Made by a program: the position numbers and the translations under genes
Assembly: GCA_004144345.1 (NCBI GenBank)
Contig: SEEL01000006.1
Span: 62,001-126,000 of the forward strand
Direction: 5' to 3'
DNA from: Hyphomicrobiales bacterium
GTDB lineage: Bacteria; Pseudomonadota; Alphaproteobacteria; Rhizobiales; Devosiaceae
DNA: 64,000 bases
Notes under the pieces: generated by a model
Told to the model about the DNA's origin: nothing
What the model saw: only the letters and a program-made list of their open reading frames with translations
The model's database searches: none
In this document: positions 51,798 to 61,899 of the stretch, one piece after another
Layout: each line of letters starts with the position of its first letter
Numbering within the stretch: the first letter of the stretch is position 1

Positions 51798-52538
51798 ATG
51801 GCGGAGCGTATCCGCCTCGATCTCGCCCTGGAACAGAGAGGCCTCGCGCCAAGCCGTGCGCGCGCCCGCGACGCCGTGCTGCGCGGCACCGTCAGCGTCA
51901 ATGGCGCCGTCGCCTCGAAGGCCAGCCAGCTGGTTGGTGAGGCCGACCGCATCGACATCGACGATCCCGCCGGCGCCTATGTTTCCCGCGCCGCGCTGAA
52001 GCTGATCGCCGGCCTCGACGCGGGCGATATCGCGGTCGGCGGAAAGACGTGCCTCGATCTCGGCGCCTCTACGGGCGGCTTCACGCAGGTGCTGGTCGAG
52101 CGTGGCGCCGCAAGGGTCTACGCCGTCGATGTCGGCCGTGACCAGTTGCATGAAGCCGTCCGCGCCCTGCCCGCCGTCGTCTCAATGGAAGGCACCAACG
52201 TCAAGGATCTCAACCGGGCGGCCATTCCCGAGCCGATCGACCTGATCGTGTGCGACATCAGCTTCGTCTCGGTGACCAAGGTCCTCGCCGCTCCGCTGGC
52301 CCTCGCCCGTCCCGGCGCCGACGCGATCATCCTGATCAAGCCGCAGTTCGAAGTGGGCCGCGAGAATATCGGCAAGGGCGGTATCGTCACCGATCAGGCG
52401 GCGGTCGAGCGTGCAGTGGGGGCGGTGCTCAAGTTCATGACTGAACAGGGGTTTACCCACCGCCTGTCCGTCGCGTCCCCGATTTCGGGCGGCGATGGAA
52501 ACAAGGAAGTCGTGGCCCTTTTCCGCCGGCTGGGCTAA
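51798..52538 (+). CDS. tlyA: TlyA-family rRNA 2'-O-methyltransferase/hemolysin A homologue
   Basis: A 246-residue protein with an N-terminal S4 RNA-binding domain (LDLALEQRGLAPSRARARDAV) and an FtsJ-like methyltransferase domain with SAM motif CLDLGASTGGFTQVL and LIKPQFEVG lysine. Mycobacterial TlyA methylates 16S and 23S rRNA; the alphaproteobacterial function is taken by homology. Confidence 0.92.
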   Translation: MAERIRLDLALEQRGLAPSRARARDAVLRGTVSVNGAVASKASQLVGEADRIDIDDPAGAYVSRAALKLIAGLDAGDIAVGGKTCLDLGASTGGFTQVLVERGAARVYAVDVGRDQLHEAVRALPAVVSMEGTNVKDLNRAAIPEPIDLIVCDISFVSVTKVLAAPLALARPGADAIILIKPQFEVGRENIGKGGIVTDQAAVERAVGAVLKFMTEQGFTHRLSVASPISGGDGNKEVVALFRRLG

Positions 52539-52642
52539 CATCGGCAATCGACGATTGATGCCGCCATTTTTGCGGCGCTCGCCTCCCCGGCGGGTTCTCT
52601 GATCGTCGCCAAAATCAGACACGCAAATCAGCAGGTGATGCG

Positions 52643-53629
52643 ATGGAATACCGCCGCTTGGGCAAATCCGGCCTGAAGGTCTCTGAATTTTCCTTTGGTG
52701 CCTGGGTCACCTTCGGCAAGCAGGTCGGCGAGGACGATGCCGTCTCGCTGATGGCGCACGCCTACGACAATGGCGTCAATTTCTTCGACAACGCCGAGGG
52801 TTACGAGAAAGGCAACGCCGAGATCGTGATGGGCGAGGCACTGGCCCAGCTCAACTGGTCTCGCGACTCCTATGCGGTGTCCTCGAAAGTCTTCTGGGGT
52901 GGCGAGAAGCCGACGCAGAAGGGGCTTTCGGCCAAGCACGTCACCGACGCAGCCCACGCCGCGCTGAAGCGCTTGCGCGTCGACTATCTCGACCTCTATT
53001 TCTGCCACCGCCCGGACATCGACACGCCGATCGAGGAAACCGTGCGCGCCATGCACAACCTCATCACGCAGGGCAAGGTGCTGTACTGGGGCACGTCCGA
53101 ATGGACGGCGCAGCAGATCACCGAGGCGCACCTTGTGGCGCGACGCGAGCATCTGACGCCGCCCACCATGGAGCAGCCTGAATACAATCTCTTCCGCCGC
53201 GAAAAGGTCGAGAGCGAGTTCCTGCCGCTCTACGAGCTTGGCCTCGGCACGACCATCTGGTCACCCCTCGCCTCGGGCTTCCTCACCGGCAAGTACAATG
53301 ACGGCATCCCGGCCGACAGCCGCGTGAACCTGCCCGGCTATGAATGGCTGAAACGCCACCTCGAATCCGCTGAAGGCAAGACGAAGATCGAGACGGTGAA
53401 GAAGCTGGCGGCGCTGGCGAACGAGATCGGCCTGCCGATCCATCACCTCGCGCTCCTCTGGTGCAACGCCAACCCGCGCGTTTCGACCGTCATTCTCGGC
53501 GCCAGCAAGAAGAGCCAGCTCGCCGACAACCTCAAGGCGCTGGACAGCAAGTCGAAGCTCACGCCCGACGTGCTGGAAAAGGTCGAGGAAATCGTCGGCA
53601 ACAAACCGCCGGCGCCGCAGCGCTACTAG
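52643..53629 (+). CDS. Aldo/keto reductase, potassium-channel beta-subunit-like
   Basis: A 328-residue TIM-barrel reductase of the AKR superfamily. The tetrad is visible: Asp and Tyr in [11 protein letters not shown], Lys in SSKVFWG and His in YFCHRPD. The C-terminal segment is typical of Kv-beta/YghZ-like AKRs. NADPH-dependent carbonyl reduction; substrate unknown. Convergent with aroC, overlapping its stop by 4 bp. Confidence 0.92.
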   Translation: MEYRRLGKSGLKVSEFSFGAWVTFGKQVGEDDAVSLMAHAYDNGVNFFDNAEGYEKGNAEIVMGEALAQLNWSRDSYAVSSKVFWGGEKPTQKGLSAKHVTDAAHAALKRLRVDYLDLYFCHRPDIDTPIEETVRAMHNLITQGKVLYWGTSEWTAQQITEAHLVARREHLTPPTMEQPEYNLFRREKVESEFLPLYELGLGTTIWSPLASGFLTGKYNDGIPADSRVNLPGYEWLKRHLESAEGKTKIETVKKLAALANEIGLPIHHLALLWCNANPRVSTVILGASKKSQLADNLKALDSKSKLTPDVLEKVEEIVGNKPPAPQRY

Positions 53630-54732
53630 AAGCCGGTCCCGCCGTCGCGGCCGGTCTGGCCGCGATGGCGGAGGAAATGATCCGCGAGGACGATGGCCAT
53701 CATCGCCTCGCCGATCGGCACGGCGCGAATGCCCACGCACGGGTCGTGCCGGCCCTTGGTGATGACTTCGGTATTCTCGTTGGCCGTCGTCACCGTCTCG
53801 CGCGGCGTCAGGATCGACGAGGTCGGCTTCACCGCGAAGCGGACCACGATCGGGTCGCCATTCGAGATACCGCCGAGAATGCCCCCCGCCTTGTTCGTCT
53901 TGAAATACGGGCCATTATTGCCGGCGCGCATTTCGTCGGCATTCTCCCAGCCGGTCAGCGCGGCCGCGGCAAAGCCCTCGCCGATCTCGACGCCCTTCAC
54001 GGCGTTGATCGACATCATCGCCGAGGCGAGATCGGCGCTGAGCTTGCCATAGATCGGCGCGCCCCAGCCCGGCGGCACGCCTTCGGCCACCACTTCGATG
54101 ACCGCGCCCACCGAGTTACCCGCCTTGCGCAGTCCGTCGAGATAGGGCTCCCACTCCTTGGCCGCCTCTTTGTCGGCGCAGAAGAACGGGTTGCGGTCGA
54201 CTTCGTCCCAATCGAAATTGGCGTAGTCGATGGTGTGCGGTCCCATCTGGATCAGCGATGCGCGAATTTTGACGCCGGGAATGACCTGTCGGGCAACAGC
54301 ACCGGCTGCGACACGGGCGGCCGTCTCGCGCGCCGAAGCGCGGCCAGAGCCCTTGTAGTCGCGAATGCCGTATTTCTGCAGATAGGTGAAGTCGGCGTGG
54401 CCCGGCCGGAACTTGTCCTTGATCTCGGCATAGTCCTTGGAGCGCTGGTCGGTGTTCTCGATCAGCAGCGAGATCGGCGTGCCCGTGGTCTTCACCAGCC
54501 CGTCGGCTTCGTCTTCGAACGTGCCCGACATGATCTTCACCGCATCGTCCTCGCGGCGCTGCGTAGTGAATTTCGACTGGCCGGGCCTGCGGCGGTCGAG
54601 ATCGCGCTGGATCATCTGGGGCGTGAGGTGAAGGCCCGGCGGGCAGCCATCGACCACCACGCCAAGCGCCGGCCCGTGGCTTTCGCCCCAGGTGGTGAAG
54701 CGGAACATGTGGCCGAACGTGTTGAAACTCAT
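53626..54732 (-). CDS. aroC: Chorismate synthase
   Basis: A 368-residue chorismate synthase with all three signatures: [19 protein letters not shown] near residue 17, [18 protein letters not shown] near residue 125 and the C-terminal [10 protein letters not shown]. It converts EPSP to chorismate with reduced FMN as last step of the shikimate pathway. The next gene upstream ends 22 bp before it and is read in the same direction. Confidence 0.96.
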   Translation of the reverse strand: MSFNTFGHMFRFTTWGESHGPALGVVVDGCPPGLHLTPQMIQRDLDRRRPGQSKFTTQRREDDAVKIMSGTFEDEADGLVKTTGTPISLLIENTDQRSKDYAEIKDKFRPGHADFTYLQKYGIRDYKGSGRASARETAARVAAGAVARQVIPGVKIRASLIQMGPHTIDYANFDWDEVDRNPFFCADKEAAKEWEPYLDGLRKAGNSVGAVIEVVAEGVPPGWGAPIYGKLSADLASAMMSINAVKGVEIGEGFAAAALTGWENADEMRAGNNGPYFKTNKAGGILGGISNGDPIVVRFAVKPTSSILTPRETVTTANENTEVITKGRHDPCVGIRAVPIGEAMMAIVLADHFLRHRGQTGRDGGTGF

Positions 54733-54754
54733 GTGCCCTCTCTGGCCGAAGGAG

Positions 54755-55384
54755 CTAGTCGTCCCAGCTCTGGCCGGCCGGATAAACCACAGATTTGCCG
54801 TCGATGAAATGGATCACCGAATCCTGCGGCGGGAACCAGTTCACCGCGCGCTCCTGCGGGAACCCTTCGATCAGATGCCGGAGCACCCTCAGGATGCCGC
54901 CATGCGAGACAATCACCGATGGCCCGGTGAGCGAGGCGCCGAAGTCCATGACGCGGCTCGCGACGTCCTCGTAGCTCTCGCCTTCGGACGGGCGGAAGAA
55001 CCAGAAGTCGCCATCGCGCTCGCCAGCGATGGGCATTTCCTTTTCGGCCACTTCGGTGTGGAGGCGGCCCTCATAGATGCCGAACGAGATTTCGATCAGC
55101 CGCTTGTCGATCGTAAGGTCGGGCAACGGCTCGCCCACGCCGGCGCGCACGCGATCCATTGTCTCGCGCGTGCGGCCCAGCGGCGACACGTACCAGGTGA
55201 AGTCGGTCGCCACACGGCCGTCGCGCGCGAGCAGCTGGCTCAGCAGCTTGCCATTGAGGTCGGCCTGCCCGCGCCCACGATTGTTAAGCGGAATGTCCCG
55301 GCTGCCCTGGTAACGCCCTTCGGCGTTCCAGTCCGTTTCACCATGCCGGACAAAGTAAAGTTCCGGCCACACCAGTTCAGCCAT
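54755..55384 (-). CDS. Histidine phosphatase superfamily protein (phosphoglycerate-mutase-like)
   Basis: A 209-residue histidine phosphatase with [10 protein letters not shown] (catalytic His), an [10 protein letters not shown] acid region and VSHGGILR (second His). ATG at 55384 fits the family length. Located 7 bp after fabI and before aroC, an order seen in Hyphomicrobiales. Substrate unknown. Confidence 0.9.
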   Translation of the reverse strand: MAELVWPELYFVRHGETDWNAEGRYQGSRDIPLNNRGRGQADLNGKLLSQLLARDGRVATDFTWYVSPLGRTRETMDRVRAGVGEPLPDLTIDKRLIEISFGIYEGRLHTEVAEKEMPIAGERDGDFWFFRPSEGESYEDVASRVMDFGASLTGPSVIVSHGGILRVLRHLIEGFPQERAVNWFPPQDSVIHFIDGKSVVYPAGQSWDD

Positions 55385-55391
55385 GTCGATC

Positions 55392-56201
55392 TCAGGTCGC
55401 GGGAGTGGGCTCGGTCGGCTCGTCGATAAACATGCCGATGGTGCTGAAACCGCAGTCGACATACTGGATCTGGCCGGTCACGCCGGAGGCCAGATCGCTC
55501 AGGAGGAACAGCGCGGCGGTGCCGACTTCGTCCTGAGTCACGTTGCGCTTCAGCGGCGAAGCCTTCTGCTGATAGCTCAGCATGGTCCGCAGGCCCGAAA
55601 TGCCCGACGCCGCCAGCGTCTTGATGGCGCCGGCCGAGATGGCGTTGACGCGCACATTCTGCGGTCCGAGGTCATGCGCGAGATAGCGCACCGACGCTTC
55701 CAGCGCGGCCTTGGCAACGCCCATGACGTTGTAGTTCGGCACATACTTGTCGGCGCCGTAATAGCTCAGCGTCAGCAGCGAACCGCCCGGGTTCATCATG
55801 GCTTCGGCGCGCTTGGCAACGGCGGTGAAGCTGAACACCGAAATGTTCATCGTCAGCGCGAAATTCTCGGCCGTCGTCTCGATGTAGCGGCCCTCGAGCT
55901 CGTCCTTGTTGGAATAGGCGATCGCGTGGACGACGAAGTCCATGGTCCCCCACTTGTCCTTCAGGATGCGGAAGGTCTCGTCGAGGGCGGCATTATCGGT
56001 CACGTCGCAGTCAACCAGCGTGGTCACGCCGATTTCAGCGGCCAGCGGTTCGACGCGCTTTTTGATCGACTCACCCTGATAGGAAAGGGCGATTTCGGCG
56101 CCCTGGTCGGCGAGCGCCTGAGCGATACCCCAGGCAATAGAGTTCTTGTTGAGCACGCCCATGATGAGGCCGCGCTTGCCCGCCATCAGATCGTTCGCCA
56201 T
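55392..56201 (-). CDS. fabI: Enoyl-[acyl-carrier-protein] reductase (NADH), FabI
   Basis: A 269-residue FabI with the cofactor loop GVLNKNSIAWGIA, catalytic Tyr/Lys of NYNVMGVAKAAL (Y-x6-K) and SAGAIKTLAASGI substrate-loop sequence. It reduces enoyl-ACP in fatty-acid elongation. The target class of triclosan and related inhibitors. Confidence 0.95.
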   Translation of the reverse strand: MANDLMAGKRGLIMGVLNKNSIAWGIAQALADQGAEIALSYQGESIKKRVEPLAAEIGVTTLVDCDVTDNAALDETFRILKDKWGTMDFVVHAIAYSNKDELEGRYIETTAENFALTMNISVFSFTAVAKRAEAMMNPGGSLLTLSYYGADKYVPNYNVMGVAKAALEASVRYLAHDLGPQNVRVNAISAGAIKTLAASGISGLRTMLSYQQKASPLKRNVTQDEVGTAALFLLSDLASGVTGQIQYVDCGFSTIGMFIDEPTEPTPAT

Positions 56202-56307
56202 GGGGGTTCCCTTCCGCTTGTTCTAAGTTGGCCGCTTGTGCCACAGGCCCGGAAAACGGGCAAGTTACGGCTTGTTTCGGTCGGCGCCGCCGCTAAGGTC
56301 GCCAGCC

Positions 56308-57720
56308 ATGAGCCCTGCTTTACTGTCCGTGACCGCCGAACTGACCGCGCTTCTTGGCGAAACCGCGGTCCTCACCGATCCGGCCCGGATGGCCGCCTAC
56401 CTGAACGAGCCGCGCAAACGCTTCCACATCCCGGCCGCGGCAGTCGCCCTTCCCGCCGACGTCGCGCAGGTGCAGGCGCTTACCCGCTGGGCCAATGAGA
56501 ACCGCGTGCCGCTGATCCCGCAGGGCGGCAACACCGGGCTGGTGGGCGCCCAGGTGCCGCTGACCGGCGACGAAGTGATCGTTTCGCTGACGCGCCTCGA
56601 CCGCGTGCGCGAGGTCAATGCGGCCGCAGGGCACATGACCGTCGAGGCCGGCATGATCCTGCAGAAGGCGCATGAGGTGGCCGAGGCCGCCGGCGCTATG
56701 TTCCCGCTGTGGATCGCCAGCCAGGGCTCGGCCCGCATCGGCGGCGTACTCAGCTCGAACGCCGGCGGCGTCCAGGTGCTGGCCTTCGGCAATGCGCGCG
56801 AACTCTGCCTCGGCATCGAGGTGGTGCTGCCCGACGGGCGCCTCTATCGCGGCCTCAACGCCCTGAAGAAAGACAATACCGGCTACGACCTCAAAGATCT
56901 GCTGATCGGGGCCGAAGGCACGCTCGGCATCATTACCGCGGCAACCCTCAAGCTGTTCCCGCAACCCGCTGGATTTGAAACGGCGCTCTGCTCGGTTGCC
57001 GACCCGGCCGCCGCGCTGGAACTGTTCTACCTGATGCGCGAACGGGTCGGCTCGCGGCTCACGGCCTTCGAACTCGTCCCGCGCTTCGGCATCGATCTGC
57101 AACTCAAGCATTCCATGTTGAGCCGTGATCCCGCTGCAAGCGTGTCGCCCTGGTACGCGCTGGTCGAGGTCAACCGCATGAAAGGTGGTGGGCCCGGCGC
57201 GCTGGAAAGCGCTCTCGAGGCCGCGTTCGGCGCCGGCATCGTCAGCGACGCGAGCCTCGCCCAGTCAGAGGCGGACCGTGTGCTGATGTGGGCGGCCCGC
57301 GAGCAGATGAGCGATGTGCAGTCGCGCGAAGGCGCCTCGATCAAGCATGACATCTCGGTGCCCATCGCCGACGTACCGCAACTGATTGCCGAGGGATCGG
57401 CGGCCGTGGCGCGCGTGGTTCCGGGCATCCGTCCCTGCCCGTTCGGCCACATGGGCGACGGCAATATCCACTTCAACCTGAGCCAGCCGGTCGGCGAGGA
57501 TCCGAAGGCGTTCATGGCGCGGGAGAAGGATGTGAACGCCGTGATCTACGAGATCGTGGCGAGGCTCAATGGCTCGATCTCGGCCGAGCACGGTATCGGC
57601 CAGATGAAGTCGGGGCTCCTGAAGCAGGTGAAAGACCCGGTGGCGCTGGAGATGATGCGGGCCATCAAGCGGGCGCTCGATCCCAAAGGCATCATGAACC
57701 CCGGCAAGATGCTGGGCTAG
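56308..57720 (+). CDS. FAD-linked oxidoreductase, D-2-hydroxy-acid dehydrogenase (GlcD/D2HGDH-like)
   Basis: A 470-residue protein with a PCMH FAD domain (PQGGNTGLVGAQVP, HEVAEAAGAMFPLWIAS) and FAD-oxidase C-terminal domain (GHMGDGNIHFN, AEHGIGQMK). Relatives oxidise D-2-hydroxyglutarate, D-lactate or glycolate. ATG at 56308 has AAGG upstream. Divergent from fabI. Confidence 0.92.
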   Translation: MSPALLSVTAELTALLGETAVLTDPARMAAYLNEPRKRFHIPAAAVALPADVAQVQALTRWANENRVPLIPQGGNTGLVGAQVPLTGDEVIVSLTRLDRVREVNAAAGHMTVEAGMILQKAHEVAEAAGAMFPLWIASQGSARIGGVLSSNAGGVQVLAFGNARELCLGIEVVLPDGRLYRGLNALKKDNTGYDLKDLLIGAEGTLGIITAATLKLFPQPAGFETALCSVADPAAALELFYLMRERVGSRLTAFELVPRFGIDLQLKHSMLSRDPAASVSPWYALVEVNRMKGGGPGALESALEAAFGAGIVSDASLAQSEADRVLMWAAREQMSDVQSREGASIKHDISVPIADVPQLIAEGSAAVARVVPGIRPCPFGHMGDGNIHFNLSQPVGEDPKAFMAREKDVNAVIYEIVARLNGSISAEHGIGQMKSGLLKQVKDPVALEMMRAIKRALDPKGIMNPGKMLG

Positions 57721-57733
57721 AGCAGCGCTCCAC

Positions 57734-58474
57734 TCAGAACAGGTCGAGCTGGCCCGAGTCAGCCTTCTTGCGGCGCGGCTTTTCGGGCCCAGCCTCCTCC
57801 GCTGGCGCGGGCTCAATCAGTTCCGGCCCTTCCGACGTCGCCTTGCCGATGGCCTTGCCCACCGCATGATACTGCATCGTGCCCTGCGGGGCGGAGACGG
57901 CCAGTTCGGCGGCGTAGCGGCCTTCGACGTCGCGGGTATTGAGCCACGCATCGATCGCGTCCTGGCCGCGCAGGATCGCCGGCATGCGGTCATAGACGCC
58001 CGAGATTTCGAGATTGGGATCGACCGTGACGATGCAGATCGTATCGATCTCCTCGCCATTCGGCCCGGCCCAGGTGGCGTAGAGCCCGGCAAATGCCATC
58101 GTCTCGGTTTCGGTGGACGTGATGTAGTAGGGCCGGCGCGCCCCATCGGCGCCCTTCATCCACTCATAATAGCCGCTTGCCGGGATGACGCAGCGCGAGT
58201 TGCGCACGGCATCGCGGAAAGACGGCTTGTCGAGCATCGATTCCGCCCGCGCATTGATCAGCAGCGGGAACTCCTTGGGATCCTTTACCCAGCCCGGCAC
58301 GAAGCCCCAGCGGAAGAGATCGGCCGTGCGCCGCCCCTCGCGCTCGGAAATGGCGATGATCGGCTGCGTTGGCGTGATGTTGTAGCGCGGCGGATAATCC
58401 TCAGCCCGGTTGAGCAGGTTGAACAGCGCCGTCATGGCTTCGGGCGGCAGAAGGAAGGCGTAGCGTCCACACAT
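57734..58474 (-). CDS. SOS response-associated peptidase (SRAP/YedK/HMCES family) with clamp-like C-terminus
   Basis: A 246-residue SRAP protein starting MCGRYAF, where Cys2 forms the thiazolidine crosslink to abasic DNA. Further hallmarks: PRYNITPTQP, LLINARAESM, CVIPASGYYEWMK and HAVG. The C-terminus ends QLDLF, matching the beta-clamp-binding pentapeptide. This may tether the protein to the replication fork, as the PIP box does in human HMCES. ATG at 58474 is required by the catalytic Cys2. Confidence 0.93.
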   Translation of the reverse strand: MCGRYAFLLPPEAMTALFNLLNRAEDYPPRYNITPTQPIIAISEREGRRTADLFRWGFVPGWVKDPKEFPLLINARAESMLDKPSFRDAVRNSRCVIPASGYYEWMKGADGARRPYYITSTETETMAFAGLYATWAGPNGEEIDTICIVTVDPNLEISGVYDRMPAILRGQDAIDAWLNTRDVEGRYAAELAVSAPQGTMQYHAVGKAIGKATSEGPELIEPAPAEEAGPEKPRRKKADSGQLDLF

Positions 58475-58527
58475 GGCGCGGAAGTTAGGTGCTTGCGGCG
58501 CAAACGGCAAATGAGTCTGATGCCGCG

Positions 58528-58917
58528 ATGAGCACTTTCCTCGCCGCCAGCGTCGCCATCGTGCGGCGGGACGACCTGCTGCTGATCCAGCGCGCCAGGG
58601 CCCCGTCGGCCGGCCTCTGGACCCTGCCCGGCGGACGGCTCGAGCCCGGCGAGACCACCGAGCAAGGCGCGCTGCGCGAGGTGAAGGAGGAACTGGGCCT
58701 GACGCTCTACGGCCTCCGCCCCCTGCTCGTCCTCCGCCACAAGCAGTTCCGGCTGCAGACCTTCGCGACCCAGGCCTATGATGGCGAGATCGTCCCCGAT
58801 CCCGCCGAAATCCGCGACTGGCGCTGGGTCCAGCCGCATGACCTAGGCAATCTGGCGACGACGCCGGATCTCGCCGATGTGGTCGAAGCCGCCTTCCGCA
58901 TCTTCGACCGCTCGTGA
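58528..58917 (+). CDS. Nudix hydrolase
   Basis: A 129-residue Nudix protein; the box [23 protein letters not shown] is complete near residues 34-56. Starts at ATG 58528. Hydrolyses a nucleoside-diphosphate-linked substrate; specificity unknown. GTGA overlap with the next gene. Confidence 0.92.
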   Translation: MSTFLAASVAIVRRDDLLLIQRARAPSAGLWTLPGGRLEPGETTEQGALREVKEELGLTLYGLRPLLVLRHKQFRLQTFATQAYDGEIVPDPAEIRDWRWVQPHDLGNLATTPDLADVVEAAFRIFDRS

Positions 58918-59327
58918 GCCGCCTTGCCGCCGACATGATCGTGCGACTACACAAGCTAATGCGCGCCCGCCTCCTTGGCCTTTTGCTGCTCCCCTTGCTC
59001 GCCCTGCCCCAGCCGGCCGTGGCGATCGATCCGCCTTACGAGCCGCAGATGGAGCGCCTCGCCGAGATCCTGGGCAGCCTCTATTTCCTCAATCCGCTCT
59101 GCGTCGAGTCGACCACCGACTGGCGCGCGCAGATGGCCGATCTGGTCATCCTCGACAATCCCGACGAGGACCGGCAGCAGCGGCTCTATGGCGCGTTCAA
59201 TGGCGGCTACACCGCCTATTCGCGGCTCTATCGAAGCTGCACGCCGTCGGCCGAAGAGGCGCTGAAGCGGCTGCTGGTCGAGGCTGAGGCAGTGGCGCGC
59301 GACATCCACACGCGCTTCGCCGAATGA
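58914..59327 (+). CDS. TIGR02301-family exported protein
   Basis: A 137-residue protein with a hydrophobic signal segment ([18 protein letters not shown]) and a mature part matching the alphaproteobacterial TIGR02301 family ([30 protein letters not shown]; two cysteines). GTG at 58914 overlaps the Nudix stop; ATG at 58935 is an alternative. Periplasmic; function unknown. Confidence 0.8.
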   Translation: MSRLAADMIVRLHKLMRARLLGLLLLPLLALPQPAVAIDPPYEPQMERLAEILGSLYFLNPLCVESTTDWRAQMADLVILDNPDEDRQQRLYGAFNGGYTAYSRLYRSCTPSAEEALKRLLVEAEAVARDIHTRFAE

Positions 59328-59422
59328 CGCTTACCGGCCGTTAGGTACAATAGCCGATCCGGCATTAACCTTCCGGTCACATGCCTCACCCTCGCCACAG
59401 AGCGCATGATAATCGTCGTCAA

Positions 59423-59698
59423 ATGCGTCAGGGCAAACCAAACATTCCAAACGTCGGCGACCACGCTCCGGACAAGCACCGTGAAGAGCGGCAGCTTGCG
59501 CTCGAATATCTCGCCGAAGCCTGGAACAGCGCCGAGGATGAGGGAGTGCAGAGCCTTGCCCTCGCCCACGCCTCGCTGTTTGCGGCCATCGCTACGCTGG
59601 TCCGCGCCCATGGCGAAGACGCCACGGCGCTGCTCGTCGGTGGCCTGCCGGATCGCATTCGCAACGGCGAATACAATCTCGACCGCCTGACGCACTAG
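59423..59698 (+). CDS. Small conserved hypothetical protein
   Basis: A 91-residue acidic, helical protein starting MRQGKPNIPNVGDHAPD with AWNSAEDEGVQSLALAHASLF. The longer frame starts at 59381. No domain recognised. Its stop overlaps the dihydroorotase-family gene tail to tail. It is probably real because the frame is intact and strand-matched to its neighbours, but its start is uncertain. Confidence 0.55.
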   Translation: MRQGKPNIPNVGDHAPDKHREERQLALEYLAEAWNSAEDEGVQSLALAHASLFAAIATLVRAHGEDATALLVGGLPDRIRNGEYNLDRLTH

Positions 59699-61029
59699 GC
59701 CGCTGGCGCCATCGTCTCCAGGAACTCGATCGGCCGGCCGCTTGCCGCCGTCACCAGTTCGCCCTGCCACATCACCTTGTTGCCGCGCAGGATCGTGCCC
59801 ACCGGCCAGCCCGTGACCGTCACGCCGTCATAGGGCGTCCAGCCAGCCCGGCTAGCGACCCAGTCATTGGTGATGGTTTCGCGCCGCTTCAAATCGACAA
59901 TGGTGAGGTCGGCGTCATAACCGACCGCAATGCGGCCCTTGCGCGCGATGTTGAAGATGCGCGCCGGGCCGTGGCTGCTCAGATCGACAAAGCGCTCGAG
60001 GCTCAGATTGCCCTGGTTCACGTGGTCCAGCATCAGCGGCACCACCGTCTGCACGCCCGTCATGCCCGACGGCGAGTTCGGATAGGGCTTCTGCTTCTCC
60101 TCGAGCAAATGCGGGGCATGATCGGAGCCGAGCACATCGGCCACGCCATTGTGGACGCCCGCCCAGATGCCCGAACGATGCGCCTTGTCGCGGATCGGCG
60201 GGTTCATCTGCACCAGCGTGCCCAGCCGCTCATAGGCGGTTTCATCGAGCGTCAGATGATGCGGCGTGACCTCGACCGTCGCCACGTCCTTGTGGTTCGC
60301 GAGGAACACCATCTCCTCGGCCGTCGAGATGTGCAGCACGTGGATGCGCTTGCCATATTTATGCGCCAGCGCCACGAGCCGCTGCGTCGAGCGCATCGCC
60401 GCCTCCGGGTCGCGCCACACGGGATGCGAACTCGGATCGCCGGGAATGCGGAGCGGCTTGCGCTCTTCCAGGCGGAACTCGTCCTCGGAGTGGAACGCCG
60501 CGCGCCGCGAGATCACCTTGAGGATTGCCCCGACGCCCTCATCGTCAGCCACCAGCAGTGTGCCGGTGGACGAGCCCATGAACACTTTTACGCCAGCGCA
60601 GCCGGGCAGCCGCTCCAGCACCGGCAACTCGTTCACATTCTCATGCGTACCGCCAATGAAGAAGGCGAAGTCGCAATGCATGCGGCCGGTCGCCCGGGCA
60701 ATCTTGTCCTCAAAGGTCTCGCGCGTGATGGTCAGCGGGTTGGTGTTGGGCATCTCGAACACACCCGTCACCCCGCCCATCACCGCCGAGAGCGAGCCCG
60801 AGGCGAGGTCTTCCTTGTGCTCCAGCCCCGGCTCGCGGAAATGCACCTGCGTGTCGATGACACCGGGCAGGATGTGGAGGCCCTTACAATCGGTCACCTG
60901 ATCGGCGGAATCGCCCGCCAGCGCGCCGAGCGCGGCGATGCGGCCGCCCCTGATGCCGATGTCGGCGCTGTGCACCCCGTCCTGGTTGGCAATGGTGCCG
61001 TTCTTGAAGATCGCGTCGTAGTGCGCCAT
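59695..61029 (-). CDS. Dihydroorotase-family amidohydrolase
   Basis: A 444-residue dihydroorotase-like amidohydrolase: metal motif DTQVHFREPG, carboxylatable Lys in VKVFMGSSTG, His in HVLHISTAEE and EVTPHHL, catalytic Asp in GSDHAPH. It is the PyrC/AllB-type form and could work in pyrimidine synthesis or act on another cyclic amide. ATG at 61029 follows GAGG. Confidence 0.88.
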   Translation of the reverse strand: MAHYDAIFKNGTIANQDGVHSADIGIRGGRIAALGALAGDSADQVTDCKGLHILPGVIDTQVHFREPGLEHKEDLASGSLSAVMGGVTGVFEMPNTNPLTITRETFEDKIARATGRMHCDFAFFIGGTHENVNELPVLERLPGCAGVKVFMGSSTGTLLVADDEGVGAILKVISRRAAFHSEDEFRLEERKPLRIPGDPSSHPVWRDPEAAMRSTQRLVALAHKYGKRIHVLHISTAEEMVFLANHKDVATVEVTPHHLTLDETAYERLGTLVQMNPPIRDKAHRSGIWAGVHNGVADVLGSDHAPHLLEEKQKPYPNSPSGMTGVQTVVPLMLDHVNQGNLSLERFVDLSSHGPARIFNIARKGRIAVGYDADLTIVDLKRRETITNDWVASRAGWTPYDGVTVTGWPVGTILRGNKVMWQGELVTAASGRPIEFLETMAPAA

Positions 61030-61094
61030 GTCTGCCTCACCCGTTTTCCCGGGCATACTGGATTCCCGCCGCCGCGGGAACATACGGTGACAAC

Positions 61095-61874
61095 ATGCCG
61101 ACAACCCTCCGCCCCAGCCGCGCGCTGTTTCGCTTCTCCGGCGCCGACGCGCAAAAACTGCTGTTCGATGTGGTCACGGGCCGCCTCGTGGCGGAAGCCG
61201 GCCCGCCGGTCTGGTGGGCCCTGCTCTCGCCTCAGGGAAAGATTCAAGCCGAGGGGCTAAGCGTTTATGCGGATGGGGCTTTCTGGCTGGACGCCGACAG
61301 CGGGGTCGCCGACGCCTTCCTCAAGCGCATGAAGATGTACCGGCTGCGCGCTGCGGTCGTGATCGACGATCTGCGCGACACGCACCGGGTCGGCCACGAC
61401 CCCGATGCCCCGGACTCGCACATCATCGGCACTGTCGAGGAAGCGGCTGGCTGGGCCGCGCCCGACGACAGCTATGCCCGCTCCCGCATCGTCCGGGGCG
61501 TGGCTGAACTCGGGCCGGACTTTTCGGCCGACACCACTTTCCCGCACGATATCGGCATGGATTTGTTGGGCGGCGTCGACTTCAAGAAGGGCTGCTACAT
61601 CGGCCAGGAAGTCGTCAGCCGCATGCAGCATCGCGGCACCGCCCGCCGCCGGCCAGTGAACGTCTCCGGCATCGACGCACCGGCTGGGAGCGCCGTCACC
61701 GTCGGCTCCCGCGACGCCGGCATCATCGGCACACCGGTGGACGGCAAGGCCGTTGCCATCGTGCGGCTCGACCGTTTCGATGGCGGCGAAGTGACCGTGG
61801 CCGGCAGGCCCGTGACCATCACCCTCCCCAGTTGGGCGACGTACCGGCTTGGGGAATCAGCGCCGGCTGACTAG
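61095..61874 (+). CDS. ygfZ: Folate-binding protein YgfZ-like (iron-sulfur cluster maturation)
   Basis: A 259-residue aminomethyltransferase-like protein with the YgfZ signature KKGCYIGQEVVSRMQ (KGCYxGQE). It is a tetrahydrofolate-binding protein helping Fe-S cluster enzymes. Divergent from the dihydroorotase-like gene with a 65-bp gap. Confidence 0.92.
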   Translation: MPTTLRPSRALFRFSGADAQKLLFDVVTGRLVAEAGPPVWWALLSPQGKIQAEGLSVYADGAFWLDADSGVADAFLKRMKMYRLRAAVVIDDLRDTHRVGHDPDAPDSHIIGTVEEAAGWAAPDDSYARSRIVRGVAELGPDFSADTTFPHDIGMDLLGGVDFKKGCYIGQEVVSRMQHRGTARRRPVNVSGIDAPAGSAVTVGSRDAGIIGTPVDGKAVAIVRLDRFDGGEVTVAGRPVTITLPSWATYRLGESAPAD

Positions 61875-61899
61875 CCTCCGCGCTTTCCGGAGGACTCAT

